A stretch of DNA of 7,908 nt from UBA1672 sp964352375. GTDB taxonomy: Bacteria; Pseudomonadota; Alphaproteobacteria; Micavibrionales; Micavibrionaceae. Shown here one piece after another: positions 1-6,660 of this stretch. The DNA is taken from assembly GCA_964352375.1 (NCBI GenBank), contig CAYGSA010000081.1, positions 1 to 7,908 on the forward strand, given 5' to 3'. Made by a program: the position numbers and the translations under genes. Each line of letters opens with the position of its first letter. The stretch's first letter is position 1. A model generated the notes under the pieces. That model searched no databases. It saw only the letters and a program-made list of their open reading frames with translations, and was not told the origin of the DNA.

Positions 1-473
1 AATCGATAGAATTTATGCCGCCCGATGGTTTTGAGGGGCGTTCTGCCTTTTGCCCAATAGGGGGTGATGGTGGTGGCGTGGTAGTGGGTTGCGCGGTCTG
101 TGATGTCATCGATACAGCCGATTACAGCGCGGCGGGCGAGCCTGAGGGCGGTGGAGAAATACATATCTCTCTCGTCGACGCTGCTGAGCTTGCGGAAATT
201 CGGGTCGGAGCGATTCCAACAACTGAACTGGTATGGTTTTTGGCAGACTTGAATGACGTTATTTCCCCACCAGAAACCGCCTTTGTTTTCAGCGACCTTA
301 ACGCGGTTTAGGATGACATTGGCGACGGCGAGCATGCCTTGTGTGCCCTCCCCCCGCGCTTCACCCCAAAGGGTGCGAGCAAGGACATCGACGGTGATGT
401 CGTTATAAAATTCGGTCATGGTTTTTTCTTCGGTGTTTGAGTCTAATGCGGTGAGCTTTGGCTTTTTAGTCAT
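1..473 (-). CDS. SleB-family cell wall hydrolase (probable phage endolysin), C-terminus cut by window edge
   Basis: Probable peptidoglycan hydrolase that releases progeny phage by cutting the host wall. The minus-strand translation carries the Hydrolase_2/SleB signature: residues 33-58 read RTLWGEARGEG followed by GMLAVANVILNRV, where the Glu in WGEARGE (about residue 38) matches the conserved catalytic Glu of the family. Downstream are WWGNNVIQVCQKPYQFSCWN and THYHATTITPYWAKG, also typical of the fold. The frame is open to base 1, giving 157 residues, so the stop lies outside the window. I chose the ATG at 473 because AGGA at 484-481 is 7 nt upstream; a second in-frame ATG at 419 is possible but gives the shorter form. 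The Shine-Dalgarno overlaps the stop of the membrane-protein gene upstream, suggesting translational coupling. No signal peptide is seen, so export would need a holin. The family call is strong; the endolysin role comes from context. Confidence 0.88.
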   Translation of the reverse strand, partial: MTKKPKLTALDSNTEEKTMTEFYNDITVDVLARTLWGEARGEGTQGMLAVANVILNRVKVAENKGGFWWGNNVIQVCQKPYQFSCWNRSDPNFRKLSSVDERDMYFSTALRLARRAVIGCIDDITDRATHYHATTITPYWAKGRTPLKTIGRHKFYR

Positions 474-482
474 CGTGTTTTC

Positions 483-815
483 CTATTTTCTGGATTTACT
501 GTTGGGGGCATTGAGGCGCTCTGCTTTGAGGGCAGTGCGATCAAGCTTGTCTTCAATGCGCAGAAGATGTTCTACGAGGCGGGTTTCTATGTCTTTCAGG
601 TCTTTTTTTGCAGCATAGTTTTTTGCGACTTCAAGTTTGAAACTGCTTAATGCCTCGCGCAGTTGGTCACAGCGCACATCAAGCGTTGCGCGAATAATTG
701 CGATTTCTTTTTGTGTTTCTCCGCGCACGCGCCAGATCATATAGAGCAAGCCCGTCATAGCAGGGATGTCGATGATGGTGATCCACCACAGCAGATCTTT
801 AGATATTTCGGTCAT
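483..815 (-). CDS. Small membrane protein with coiled coil, candidate holin or lysis accessory
   Basis: This 110-residue protein begins MTEISKDLLWW. It has one or two closely spaced hydrophobic stretches at about residues 8-29 (LLWWITIIDIPAMTGLLYMIW), followed by a basic RVR and then a long charged helical region (about 35-100) rich in Glu, Lys, Arg and Leu that should form a coiled coil. It lies 9 nt upstream of the cell wall hydrolase on the same strand, which suggests a lysis role as a holin, or as an inner-membrane spanin-like partner. I chose the ATG at 815 because AGGA precedes it by 8 nt and the membrane segment then sits at the N-terminus. An in-frame ATG at 872 would add 19 polar residues and has no clear ribosome binding site. 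I do not recognise a named family; the function is inferred from topology and neighbours. Confidence 0.7.
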   Translation of the reverse strand: MTEISKDLLWWITIIDIPAMTGLLYMIWRVRGETQKEIAIIRATLDVRCDQLREALSSFKLEVAKNYAAKKDLKDIETRLVEHLLRIEDKLDRTALKAERLNAPNSKSRK

Positions 816-910
816 TTTGGGAGTCCTTTGGTTTTGGGATGACGGTGCGGAATGATTCACTACAGCGCACACGGCGAACGAGAGTCGTGGCTTATGGGAG
901 GTATCGCTTT

Positions 911-941
911 TTGCTTGCTCGTACCTTTTATTTTCTATAAC
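911..941 (+). promoter_or_regulatory. Candidate sigma70-type promoter for the plus-strand gene
   Basis: TTGCTT at 911-916 and TCTATA at 934-939 are 17 nt apart; TATAAC at 936-941 is an alternative -10 with a 19-nt gap. The AT-rich stretch lies 36-60 nt before the plus-strand start at 977, in the divergent gap between it and the minus-strand lysis genes. The match is moderate and based on sequence alone. I did not find an equally good promoter on the minus strand for the lysis pair. Confidence 0.4.
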
Positions 942-976
942 ATCTCTCCTAAAAAGTGAGAATAGAGGGGGTTTTA

Positions 977-1558
977 ATGAATATTAAATCGGTCGCTCTT
1001 GAAATTGATGGTGTTAAAATTTTAGATCCAGAGGATTGGGTGCGCATTAGTCTTGCGGGTGTCAGTGATACTGGGGATATAGATAAAGAAACCCTGCAGC
1101 ACATGACGTTACTTAATCATCACCTTACGGGGATTAAGACTAAGGCGCCCGAGCATTTGGCTCTTGATATCAATACACGCGCTCAAACCATCTCTATTAT
1201 CCTATGGGATGTTGAAAAGTCTCAGTGTATCACCCATAAAAAGAGCGATCTCTATGATTTTATGCGCCCTGAAGTTCTACAGAGCGCGGTTTTATTGGCT
1301 GAGGTCAGCCAAAGATTTAACGAGGTCAATTTGTCTGCAGATGATGACGTGACATTGGTAAATATGGTCCAAAGCACTGGGCAAAATAGTCTTGCGCACG
1401 AGATTAAGAGGTCACTTGATCATCATAACATTGATATTGACGTTCCGTCCGCTTACTGTCTTGCAGGTGTGATTCGTGGGTATTATTTACACAGAAATCT
1501 CCCTGCTCCGCGGCCTCCCGCGGCGGATGGGCAGGATGATACGCTCAGTGCGGGTTAA
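977..1558 (+). CDS. Hypothetical protein, the only plus-strand gene, convergent with terL
   Basis: This gene encodes a 193-residue protein starting MNIKSVALEIDG. I do not recognise its family. It looks soluble: there is no signal peptide or membrane segment, a mixed alpha/beta N-terminal two thirds, and a C-terminal tail from about residue 175 that is rich in Pro, Ala, Gly and Asp (LPAPRPPAADGQDD). The ATG at 977 is chosen because GAGGGGG lies 5 nt upstream; an in-frame ATG at 956 has no such site. The gene is visibly more AT-rich than terL, except near its 3' end. It is divergent from the lysis pair and ends tail-to-tail with terL, the two stop codons overlapping in TTAA. Its own promoter, orientation and base composition suggest an accessory (moron) gene expressed apart from the late operon. 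A regulator or host-interaction protein is possible, but nothing in the sequence proves either. Confidence 0.75.
   Translation: MNIKSVALEIDGVKILDPEDWVRISLAGVSDTGDIDKETLQHMTLLNHHLTGIKTKAPEHLALDINTRAQTISIILWDVEKSQCITHKKSDLYDFMRPEVLQSAVLLAEVSQRFNEVNLSADDDVTLVNMVQSTGQNSLAHEIKRSLDHHNIDIDVPSAYCLAGVIRGYYLHRNLPAPRPPAADGQDDTLSAG
1508..1523. repeat. Short perfect hairpin near the 3' end of the plus-strand gene
   Basis: CCGCGG, CCTC, CCGCGG forms a 6-bp GC-only stem with a 4-nt loop inside the C-terminal coding region of the plus-strand gene and about 30 nt past the terL stop on the other strand. There is no T-run on either side, so it is not a standard intrinsic terminator. It could slow convergent polymerases, but it may simply reflect Pro/Arg/Ala codons. 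Confidence 0.35.
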
Positions 1559-3042
1559 ACGCCCCACTCCCCTTTTACAGGTTGGCCTGTTTGGGTCCAG
1601 TTGTAGGTTCCTTTGGCGGCGGCGATGGGGTCTATGCGGTATGGCTCGGCGTTTAGAGCGCCCGCGACAGCGTCCAGGGCGTCATCTTTACAGCTCGATT
1701 TATTCGGTTGCCATTCGCGCATTTCCATTAGGAACGACGTTTTCCTGATGTTCTCATGCACCTTTAAACGCCCCGCAGAGAGGGCGATATCGAAGGCTTC
1801 TACGATCCGTTCTGCCTTGTTTTTTGCGCTGGACTTTCCGTTGACTTTTGTCAGGCATTTCATGGCCTGAAGCTCTTTTCTTAAAAATTGGGGCAAGTAA
1901 TTTCCGATGCCGTTTGTTTCCACATTCATGCGCGGGATGCGATGTTTTTTCAGAACCTCGCCCACTATGCGACATTGTTGCGTCATATCATCGAGATCGC
2001 TGGAGGGGTCGATTTTTATGTATTCCAAATGGTGGAGATACAGGTTTCCGTCCTGCCCCGAATAGACAATCGCCAGAACGCTGTTATCGCCTGTTGCGCT
2101 GGCGAGGGAGGGGTCCCACCATGCGCTGGCGCTTTGCATTTTCAGGTGCCCGATATAGAGGGATTTTGTGACAATGTCGTCATATTCAATCTCGCCTTTG
2201 TAGAAATCGAGTAGGTCTGGGTTGAGGCGTGCTTTCATGATGTTGACGGGTTTGAGCTGCATTTGGCTGTCGAATTTATTTTGACCATGGCCGGTGATGA
2301 AGTCATCTATGGCAGTTTGCGGGTAGCGCTCTGGCCAGGCGCACGTGCCCTGCTCGTCGATGAGCGCGATGGAGAGACGTTTGAAGCCGTTCAGGAATTC
2401 CTTCTCTTCGCCTATTTCGGTGCGCGGAATGTCGGCGTAAATTGAGTAATAATCATGCGGCGTGCCGACATAGATGGTGCGCCCGCCCGCGACCAGAACG
2501 TAAGGGATTTCGCCGAGGCGCTCGCGCAGGTCTTGGCGTTTTTGCGGGCTGTCGCAGGTGTTGGGAACTTCTACATCGTCGCAAATGACGATATCAGCGC
2601 GGCTGCCGGTGATGTTGGAGGTGATGCCTTTGGCAAGCATTGAGGGATCGCGTAGCTCGGTGTCTCTGGTGATGGTGAAACGATCGGCGGCCCATTGATC
2701 TTTGTCCTTGGGCTTGAGGTGTTTGGTGCAGGGGTGGCGCTCTATAATGCGTTTGACGTTGCGCACCATTTTCTTCGCGAGCGCGTGATCGGCGGCGAGA
2801 ACAAGGATGCGGATGTTTGGGTTTTGGTAGAGCAGCCACGCGGCGTACAGGCCGACCAGCGTGCTTTTTCCGGCGCTGCGGAAGGCCATGAGCAAGAGCT
2901 GCGTGTCGTTATTGTTGTGCGCGGCCTCCAGCCAGCTCGCCATTTGGATGTGCAGTGCGGGTGTGTTCTGGCTTTGCATTTGGTTCCAAATGACGGTAAA
3001 GAGTTTGAGGTCGGCTTTGGTGATTGTCGGTGAAGTTGACAT
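1555..3042 (-). CDS. terL: Phage terminase large subunit (T7 gp19-like ATPase/nuclease)
   Basis: The 495-residue motor and nuclease packages DNA into the prohead at the portal. The N-terminal ATPase has a Walker A-type motif AFRSAGKST at residues 53-61, in the form used by T7-like terminases. Walker B is IVICDDVE at 151-158, with the catalytic acid at its end, and a coupling motif YVGTPH is at 191-196. The C-terminal RNase H-like nuclease shows its acidic residues in WWDPSLA (Asp310), VETNGIG (Glu375) and KDDALDAVAG (Asp453, Asp454, Asp457). The length is close to that of full-length T7-type TerL and nothing appears broken. The start at 3042 is the only ATG before an in-frame TAA upstream; AGGA lies 12 nt away, which is rather far. 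A 370-nt spacer rich in palindromes precedes the gene, and its stop overlaps that of the convergent plus-strand gene. Confidence 0.93.
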   Translation of the reverse strand: MSTSPTITKADLKLFTVIWNQMQSQNTPALHIQMASWLEAAHNNNDTQLLLMAFRSAGKSTLVGLYAAWLLYQNPNIRILVLAADHALAKKMVRNVKRIIERHPCTKHLKPKDKDQWAADRFTITRDTELRDPSMLAKGITSNITGSRADIVICDDVEVPNTCDSPQKRQDLRERLGEIPYVLVAGGRTIYVGTPHDYYSIYADIPRTEIGEEKEFLNGFKRLSIALIDEQGTCAWPERYPQTAIDDFITGHGQNKFDSQMQLKPVNIMKARLNPDLLDFYKGEIEYDDIVTKSLYIGHLKMQSASAWWDPSLASATGDNSVLAIVYSGQDGNLYLHHLEYIKIDPSSDLDDMTQQCRIVGEVLKKHRIPRMNVETNGIGNYLPQFLRKELQAMKCLTKVNGKSSAKNKAERIVEAFDIALSAGRLKVHENIRKTSFLMEMREWQPNKSSCKDDALDAVAGALNAEPYRIDPIAAAKGTYNWTQTGQPVKGEWGV

Positions 3043-3121
3043 TTTATGATAAAATCCTGTAACTTTATGTGAAATTTATAAGGTTTGTTTATGCGGGTGA
3101 TCCATGGAATGTACGGACAGG

Positions 3122-3162
3122 CCGTGCAGCGCACGGAAATCAAATGCGTTCAAAGAGCATTT
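3122..3162. repeat. Two consecutive hairpins upstream of terL
   Basis: CCGTGC/GCACGG (3122-3127 with 3131-3136, loop AGC) and AAATGC/GCATTT (3142-3147 with 3157-3162, 9-nt loop) are perfect 6-bp inverted repeats. They lie 80-120 nt upstream of the terL start, in its likely mRNA leader. There is no T-run after either on the minus strand, so termination is unlikely. They could be part of a packaging site or a leader structure, but this is not shown. Confidence 0.4.
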
Positions 3163-3171
3163 ATGCAGACT

Positions 3172-3306
3172 GTTATCCTGAGAGAGCGAAGGATCTGAAA
3201 ATATTGGGGCTTGCTCAGAGGCTTTTACTACAGAGCGCGCAGAGAGCAAAGCGATTCGAAGGATCCTGTTCATGAGATTTAGATCCTTCGCTGTGCTCAG
3301 GATGAC
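3172..3306. repeat. Palindromic element with about 25-bp terminal inverted repeats
   Basis: The left arm 3172-3196 begins GTTATCCTGAG and ends AGCGAAGGATCT. The right arm 3281-3306 is its reverse complement, beginning GTCATCCTGAG on the other strand. The arms differ only by one C/T change and AG versus CAC in the middle. The interior (about 84 nt) holds a further GGATCC-containing piece and no convincing gene, although a reading frame stays open across it on the minus strand. The outer GTCATCCTGAG and inner GAAGGATCT motifs resemble dispersed palindromic repeats seen in many bacterial genomes; that likeness is from memory. With the hairpins above and the motif at 3334-3364, it accounts for the gene-free stretch 3043-3411. 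Confidence 0.7.
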
Positions 3307-3333
3307 ATTGAACTCACCCTCCTTCGCCAAGGC

Positions 3334-3364
3334 TTCGGCGCGCTTACGCTCCCTCATGATGACA
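3334..3364. repeat. Extra right-end motif of the palindromic family
   Basis: This stretch starts TTCGGCGCGCTTACGCTC and ends ATGATGACA. It resembles the right end of the element at 3760-3865, which starts TTCGGCGCTTACATTCG and ends AAATGACA. It follows the complete inverted-repeat pair at 3172-3306 and has no partner arm of its own, so it may be the remnant of a second or nested copy. Confidence 0.45.
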
Positions 3365-3411
3365 TAGTAGAATGAAGTCGCAGGCGGCGGGGAATTAAAC
3401 CCGAAAAGAGA

Positions 3412-3711
3412 TTAAACCTCCTTCAACTCCTTTTGTGCGTTTTCGATGAGGGTTTGGAGCATGGCGTTATCGTCCTCGGCTTTTTCGGGTTCGCTGGTTT
3501 CGAGGGCGGCGACGTCGCGGGCGAGTTTGACCAGCAGATGAATATGGGCAACGGCGACTTTGCAGGCCTCTTGGTGTTTTTTGTATTCTGCAGCGTCTTT
3601 TTCGTTCAGATTCATGTGCGTGAGCGTACGATATGTGATCGTTGCCTTGTTGATCGCAGAGGGGAGGAATTTAGCCATTTGCGCACGGGTGCGCGCTTCA
3701 ATGTTGGGCAT
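3412..3711 (-). CDS. Small helical protein, candidate terminase small subunit
   Basis: This 99-residue protein starts MPNIEARTRAQMAKFLPS. It appears almost wholly alpha-helical, with a basic N-terminal half and an acidic C-terminal half (SEPEKAEDDNA at about 73-83, then a final helix). The ATG at 3711 has AGGA 7 nt upstream. In T7-like phages a small subunit of about 90-100 residues (gp18) lies between the tail fibre gene and the large terminase, which is the position found here: it is the gene just before terL. Size, charge and position fit a DNA-recognition subunit, but I see no diagnostic motif or clear helix-turn-helix. A gap of about 370 nt carrying a palindromic element separates it from terL, which is unusual for a terminase pair. 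It could also be an unrelated small late protein. Confidence 0.72.
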   Translation of the reverse strand: MPNIEARTRAQMAKFLPSAINKATITYRTLTHMNLNEKDAAEYKKHQEACKVAVAHIHLLVKLARDVAALETSEPEKAEDDNAMLQTLIENAQKELKEV

Positions 3712-3759
3712 GAAGGTGTCCTTGTTGTTTTATGGTTTTGGGGATTGAGGGTTTGAGGA

Positions 3760-3865
3760 TGTCATTCCGACAGAGTGAAACGACGAGGAATTTCAGGTCT
3801 TATGCGGAAATTAGATTCCTCGTCGCTGCGCCCTCTTTCGGCGCTTACATTCGTTCGAAATGACA
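3760..3865. repeat. Palindromic element with TGTCAT/ATGACA ends
   Basis: The outer arms are TGTCATTCCGA at 3760-3770 and TCGAAATGACA at 3855-3865, with one mismatch. The inner arms are a perfect 11-bp pair, CGACGAGGAAT at 3781-3791 and ATTCCTCGTCG at 3815-3825. The right half is longer and contains the TTCGGCGCTTAC motif also present at 3334-3364. The element fills most of the spacer between the acidic-protein gene (stop at 3924) and the candidate small-terminase gene (start at 3711). Transcribed on either strand it could fold into a long interrupted hairpin. Confidence 0.7.
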
Positions 3866-3923
3866 GTATGGTTTAGCGGGTTATTCGCCTGTGAGGGCTG
3901 ATAAGCGCCTTGGGTGATTTTTT

Positions 3924-4532
3924 TTAGAAGGTTAGACCGTCATCGCCTGAGTCAGAATCAAAGCCGATAATTTGCCCGTCTATTTCACGGGCTTCTATCA
4001 TTTTGCTCCAAACCATATCGGAGGAAATGCCCATTTTTTCGGCAATATCATCCACGAATAAACGCAATGTTTTATCGCTGACTAAGCCATGCTCATCTAA
4101 AGCAGCGATAATTTGATCGCTTTTGTCATCTGAAATAACTTCAGCGGTTTTATTTTGATCGTCCACGGTGGTAAATTGTGCCTCTTGTTTTGGCGTGATG
4201 GTAATCTTATTTGCGTCATCATCTATGTGCGTGGTGTATGTTATTACGTTGCTGTCATAGCCCTTTTTAGGAACCTGCACCGCAAACCCGCCGATATTTT
4301 GCCCCTCGCGATGGCCGTATGTGAATGACGGAGCCATGTGCATTGGTATACGCCCAGAAAGCGCTGCATGCATTACACCGTTTGCTATATCCTGCATTTT
4401 CTCGAAGAGATCGTCTTCTGCGATGGAGAGGCCGCTAAAATCTTGTTCGGGGGCCATGAGTTCACCGTATTGTGCATCCTGATTCAATGGTGGTAATCGG
4501 CTTAAGCCTGCATTTTCTGGTTCGTCGCTCAT
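3924..4532 (-). CDS. Acidic hypothetical protein of unknown function
   Basis: This 202-residue, strongly acidic protein begins MSDEPENAGLSRLPPLN and ends DSDSGDDGLTF. I do not recognise a family. About the first 40 residues look disordered. A middle section (about 65-125) has alternating hydrophobic residues that suggest beta structure (GGFAVQVPKKGYDSNVITYT). Residues about 143-193 are helical and end in IDGQIIGFDSD, which might be a small winged-helix-like domain. There are no membrane segments or signal peptide. The ATG at 4532 has AAGG about 8 nt upstream. The gene lies just downstream of the tail spike (59-nt gap) and is more AT-rich than it. Its position is one where T7-like phages keep small late genes such as a holin, but a holin is excluded because it has no hydrophobic segment. 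A role in assembly, as a chaperone or as an accessory protein is possible, without evidence. Confidence 0.75.
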   Translation of the reverse strand: MSDEPENAGLSRLPPLNQDAQYGELMAPEQDFSGLSIAEDDLFEKMQDIANGVMHAALSGRIPMHMAPSFTYGHREGQNIGGFAVQVPKKGYDSNVITYTTHIDDDANKITITPKQEAQFTTVDDQNKTAEVISDDKSDQIIAALDEHGLVSDKTLRLFVDDIAEKMGISSDMVWSKMIEAREIDGQIIGFDSDSGDDGLTF

Positions 4533-4591
4533 GGTTCAACCCTTTCGTTATGGGATCATAGCGGATGGGGGCTTTGGAGGTCAAATAATTT

Positions 4592-6613
4592 TTACGTAAA
4601 CCGACCCACAATAAACCACTGCCCGCCGTCGCTTACGACCGTGATGGCGTTATACTGCGCGTTTAGGGGTTGGGCGAAGCCGTCGGGGCCGGAGCCGCCT
4701 TGTTCGGTGACGGTGATGGGGTTGCTGGAGCCGTCGGTTTTTTTGATGGTGATGGTGCGCCCTACACTTTCCGCGGCGTTGGCGGGGGGCAGCCTTGCGG
4801 TCATTGCGCCGCCGAAGCTGGAGAGCAAATAGGTGTCCACCGCCATGTCGATGTCGTAGGTGCCGCTGCCGTCGAAAAACCGTGTGTTTCCGGGTGCGCG
4901 GTTGGAGGACAGCACGAACCATTCCGCGCCGTTTGACTGCGCCATCATGAAGTCATTTTCTGCGCCGAGGAAGTAATCGCGCCCGTCGGGGCCGTTGCCG
5001 CCTGTTTCCTTGATGGTAATCACGTTGGACGAGCTGTCGGTTTTTTTGACGACCATCATCACGCCTACTGCGGCGGCGGCGTTTGGCAGGTTCACCGTAA
5101 GCGCCCCGCCGAAGGATGAGACCAGATGTACGGAGTGCGAGAGATCGAGGTCAACAGTTCCGTTTGTGTCGATGAATTCGGTATCATAGCGCATCAATGT
5201 TGCGTTTAAATCTGTGCAGGTGGTGCGCAGCAATCGGTTGCGGTTGGGGAAGCCTGCGTTATAGGCGCTGTAGTTGCCGCCGGACTCGTCCCAAATGGCC
5301 GAGCCGTCACTGACCGCGAGGAGATTATGGATGCTGGTATTTTGTGATCCTGCGCGCAGGTGGATATTGGGCACTTGGTTGAAGCTTTCCGCGTATGGAT
5401 TGATCAGCGCGGTTTGATCGGAATTTTCGAGCACGAAGCAGCCCGTAGATGTGCCGTGGACGTTGGCTTCGCAGTCGATGAGGGCATTATTAAAGCGCCC
5501 GTCTTCGATGTAGAACCCCGCGCCGATTGACGCTGTACCCAAGGAATAAGCGCGGCAGGCATGGAATTTATTCGCGTTGGGGGTGTCCCCTGCCCCGCTG
5601 AGGGTCAGGTGGAAGCCGTGGAGGGTGAATTGCTCCACCAGCACACGGTCGAAATTGTTCCAGTAGCATGGGAAATTGACGTTATTAAACCCGTCGAGCT
5701 GTACACCGATGTTAGGCTGTACGATTGTGATGTCGGCGAGCGATGTTTGCACGCAAGGGCGCGTGAGGCCGAACAGCCTGATTCCGATGTCTCCGCCTTC
5801 AATGCGGACATCGCGCAGGGCGCAATGGTCTTCGGTGATTTCGATTATAGTAAAAGAGTTGTTGAGTGCTTTTAGGACGCTGGTCTGGCCTTCGCCGTAG
5901 AGGGTTTGGCGGGCGGTTAACCTGAGGCTCGCGCTGAGCAGATATGTGCCTTTTGGTATAAAGACGCTATCCGCAGCATTTATTGCGTTTTGGAAAGCAA
6001 TGGTGTCGTCGGTTAGGCCGTCCCCTATGGCGCCGAAATCTTTTACGCTTGTGGTGTCGGCGAATTTTGCAGACGCCGTGCGGGTGGATGCGCCTGTGCC
6101 AACGGCGGTGTAATCGGGCGCGGCCATGGAGCCTTCGAGGGACACGGCAACCGGGTCGCCGCTGGCATCAAAGCCGAGCGCTTTGTTGCTGCGGATGCTG
6201 CGGGCAGGGAGTTCGACATTTGAGGGCGCTTCATTGTCGCTGTAACGCAGCATTGTATCGTTTTCACGGTTTACTTGTTGCAACGATGCAATGATGTAAT
6301 CCAGCTCCCCATTGATGCTGGAGGCCGAGAAATCTCCGCTTTCGAGGTAATCGGTGATGCGTTCAATCGGCAGGTCGCGGCGAAGCGTGATGATGGTGTT
6401 TACAGGTGGGGCGGCGGTGAATATCACGGTTCCGCCTGCGGTTTGCCCTGCGCCGGTTATGGTGAAGCCGCTGGATTGTGGCGCGCCGTTTAGGGAAACG
6501 CTCAGATCCTCGCTCGCGAAGATCGGGAAGCCGAAGCTGTATGTGGTTTGCGTGCCATCGGCGACGTAGCGTGTGATGGGTGTGATGTTGGGGATTTTGA
6601 TATGATCTTGCAT
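4592..6613 (-). CDS. Tail spike with T7 fibre-like anchor and pectate-lyase-type beta-helix
   Basis: This 673-residue receptor-binding protein probably acts at the virion tail, binding and perhaps cutting a surface polysaccharide. Residues about 10-115 (YVADGTQTTYSFGFP, ITLRRDLPIERITDYLESGDFSA, LDYIIASLQQV) resemble the N-terminal head-binding domain of T7-type tail fibres. From about 188 the sequence TSVKDFGAIGDGLTDDTIAFQNA followed by VFIPKGTYLLS is the classic start of a pectate-lyase-3 type right-handed beta-helix, which continues to about 465. The C-terminus has two similar 93-95-residue modules (478-570 and 577-671), each with SSFGGA, KKTD-SSN and GPDG motifs and ending in EWF or QWF. 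Such modules may help trimerisation or ligand binding. The ATG at 6613 has AAGGA about 10 nt upstream. Which residues are catalytic cannot be told from sequence alone, so a purely binding role remains possible. Confidence 0.9.
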   Translation of the reverse strand: MQDHIKIPNITPITRYVADGTQTTYSFGFPIFASEDLSVSLNGAPQSSGFTITGAGQTAGGTVIFTAAPPVNTIITLRRDLPIERITDYLESGDFSASSINGELDYIIASLQQVNRENDTMLRYSDNEAPSNVELPARSIRSNKALGFDASGDPVAVSLEGSMAAPDYTAVGTGASTRTASAKFADTTSVKDFGAIGDGLTDDTIAFQNAINAADSVFIPKGTYLLSASLRLTARQTLYGEGQTSVLKALNNSFTIIEITEDHCALRDVRIEGGDIGIRLFGLTRPCVQTSLADITIVQPNIGVQLDGFNNVNFPCYWNNFDRVLVEQFTLHGFHLTLSGAGDTPNANKFHACRAYSLGTASIGAGFYIEDGRFNNALIDCEANVHGTSTGCFVLENSDQTALINPYAESFNQVPNIHLRAGSQNTSIHNLLAVSDGSAIWDESGGNYSAYNAGFPNRNRLLRTTCTDLNATLMRYDTEFIDTNGTVDLDLSHSVHLVSSFGGALTVNLPNAAAAVGVMMVVKKTDSSSNVITIKETGGNGPDGRDYFLGAENDFMMAQSNGAEWFVLSSNRAPGNTRFFDGSGTYDIDMAVDTYLLSSFGGAMTARLPPANAAESVGRTITIKKTDGSSNPITVTEQGGSGPDGFAQPLNAQYNAITVVSDGGQWFIVGRFT
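4601..5182 (-). repeat. Tandem duplicated C-terminal module of the tail spike
   Basis: Residues 478-570 (bases 4904-5182) and 577-671 (bases 4601-4885) align along their length. They share F-D-GT-D-D, LSSFGGA or VSSFGGA, a LP-A-AA stretch, KKTD with SSN, ITV or ITI, GPDG, and a final WF. They are clearly diverged, with many substitutions at both protein and DNA level, so the duplication is not recent or the modules have been under different selection. Confidence 0.8.
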
Positions 6614-6660
6614 GGGTGGGGGTTCCTTAAATTTCTGGATCTATATTTATGCTTATTTTG

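Noticed and set aside
15..311. A 98-codon plus-strand frame at the window start
   Set aside because: It is antisense to the well-supported SleB-type hydrolase.
831..846. Further palindromic-element end (GGGATGAC) between the lysis pair and the plus-strand gene
   Set aside because: Only eight bases match and no partner arm or inner motif is nearby, so chance is sufficient.
1754..2171. Several Arg/His- or Pro/Arg-rich frames inside terL on both strands
   Set aside because: They lie within the fully coding terminase gene, whose motifs are intact; the odd composition is what shifted frames of that gene would give.
3076..3357. A 93-codon minus-strand reading frame through the palindromic element
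   Set aside because: Its sequence is dictated by the inverted repeat and hairpins (NVILSTAKDLNLM and similar), it has no convincing ribosome binding site, and its composition is unlike the real genes. It is a by-product of the repeat.
3889..3925. Intrinsic terminator on the plus strand (GGGCT-GATA-AGC-CC type stem and a T-run at 3918-3925)
   Set aside because: The stem is short and bulged, about 10 nt lie between it and the T-run, and no plus-strand gene ends before it.
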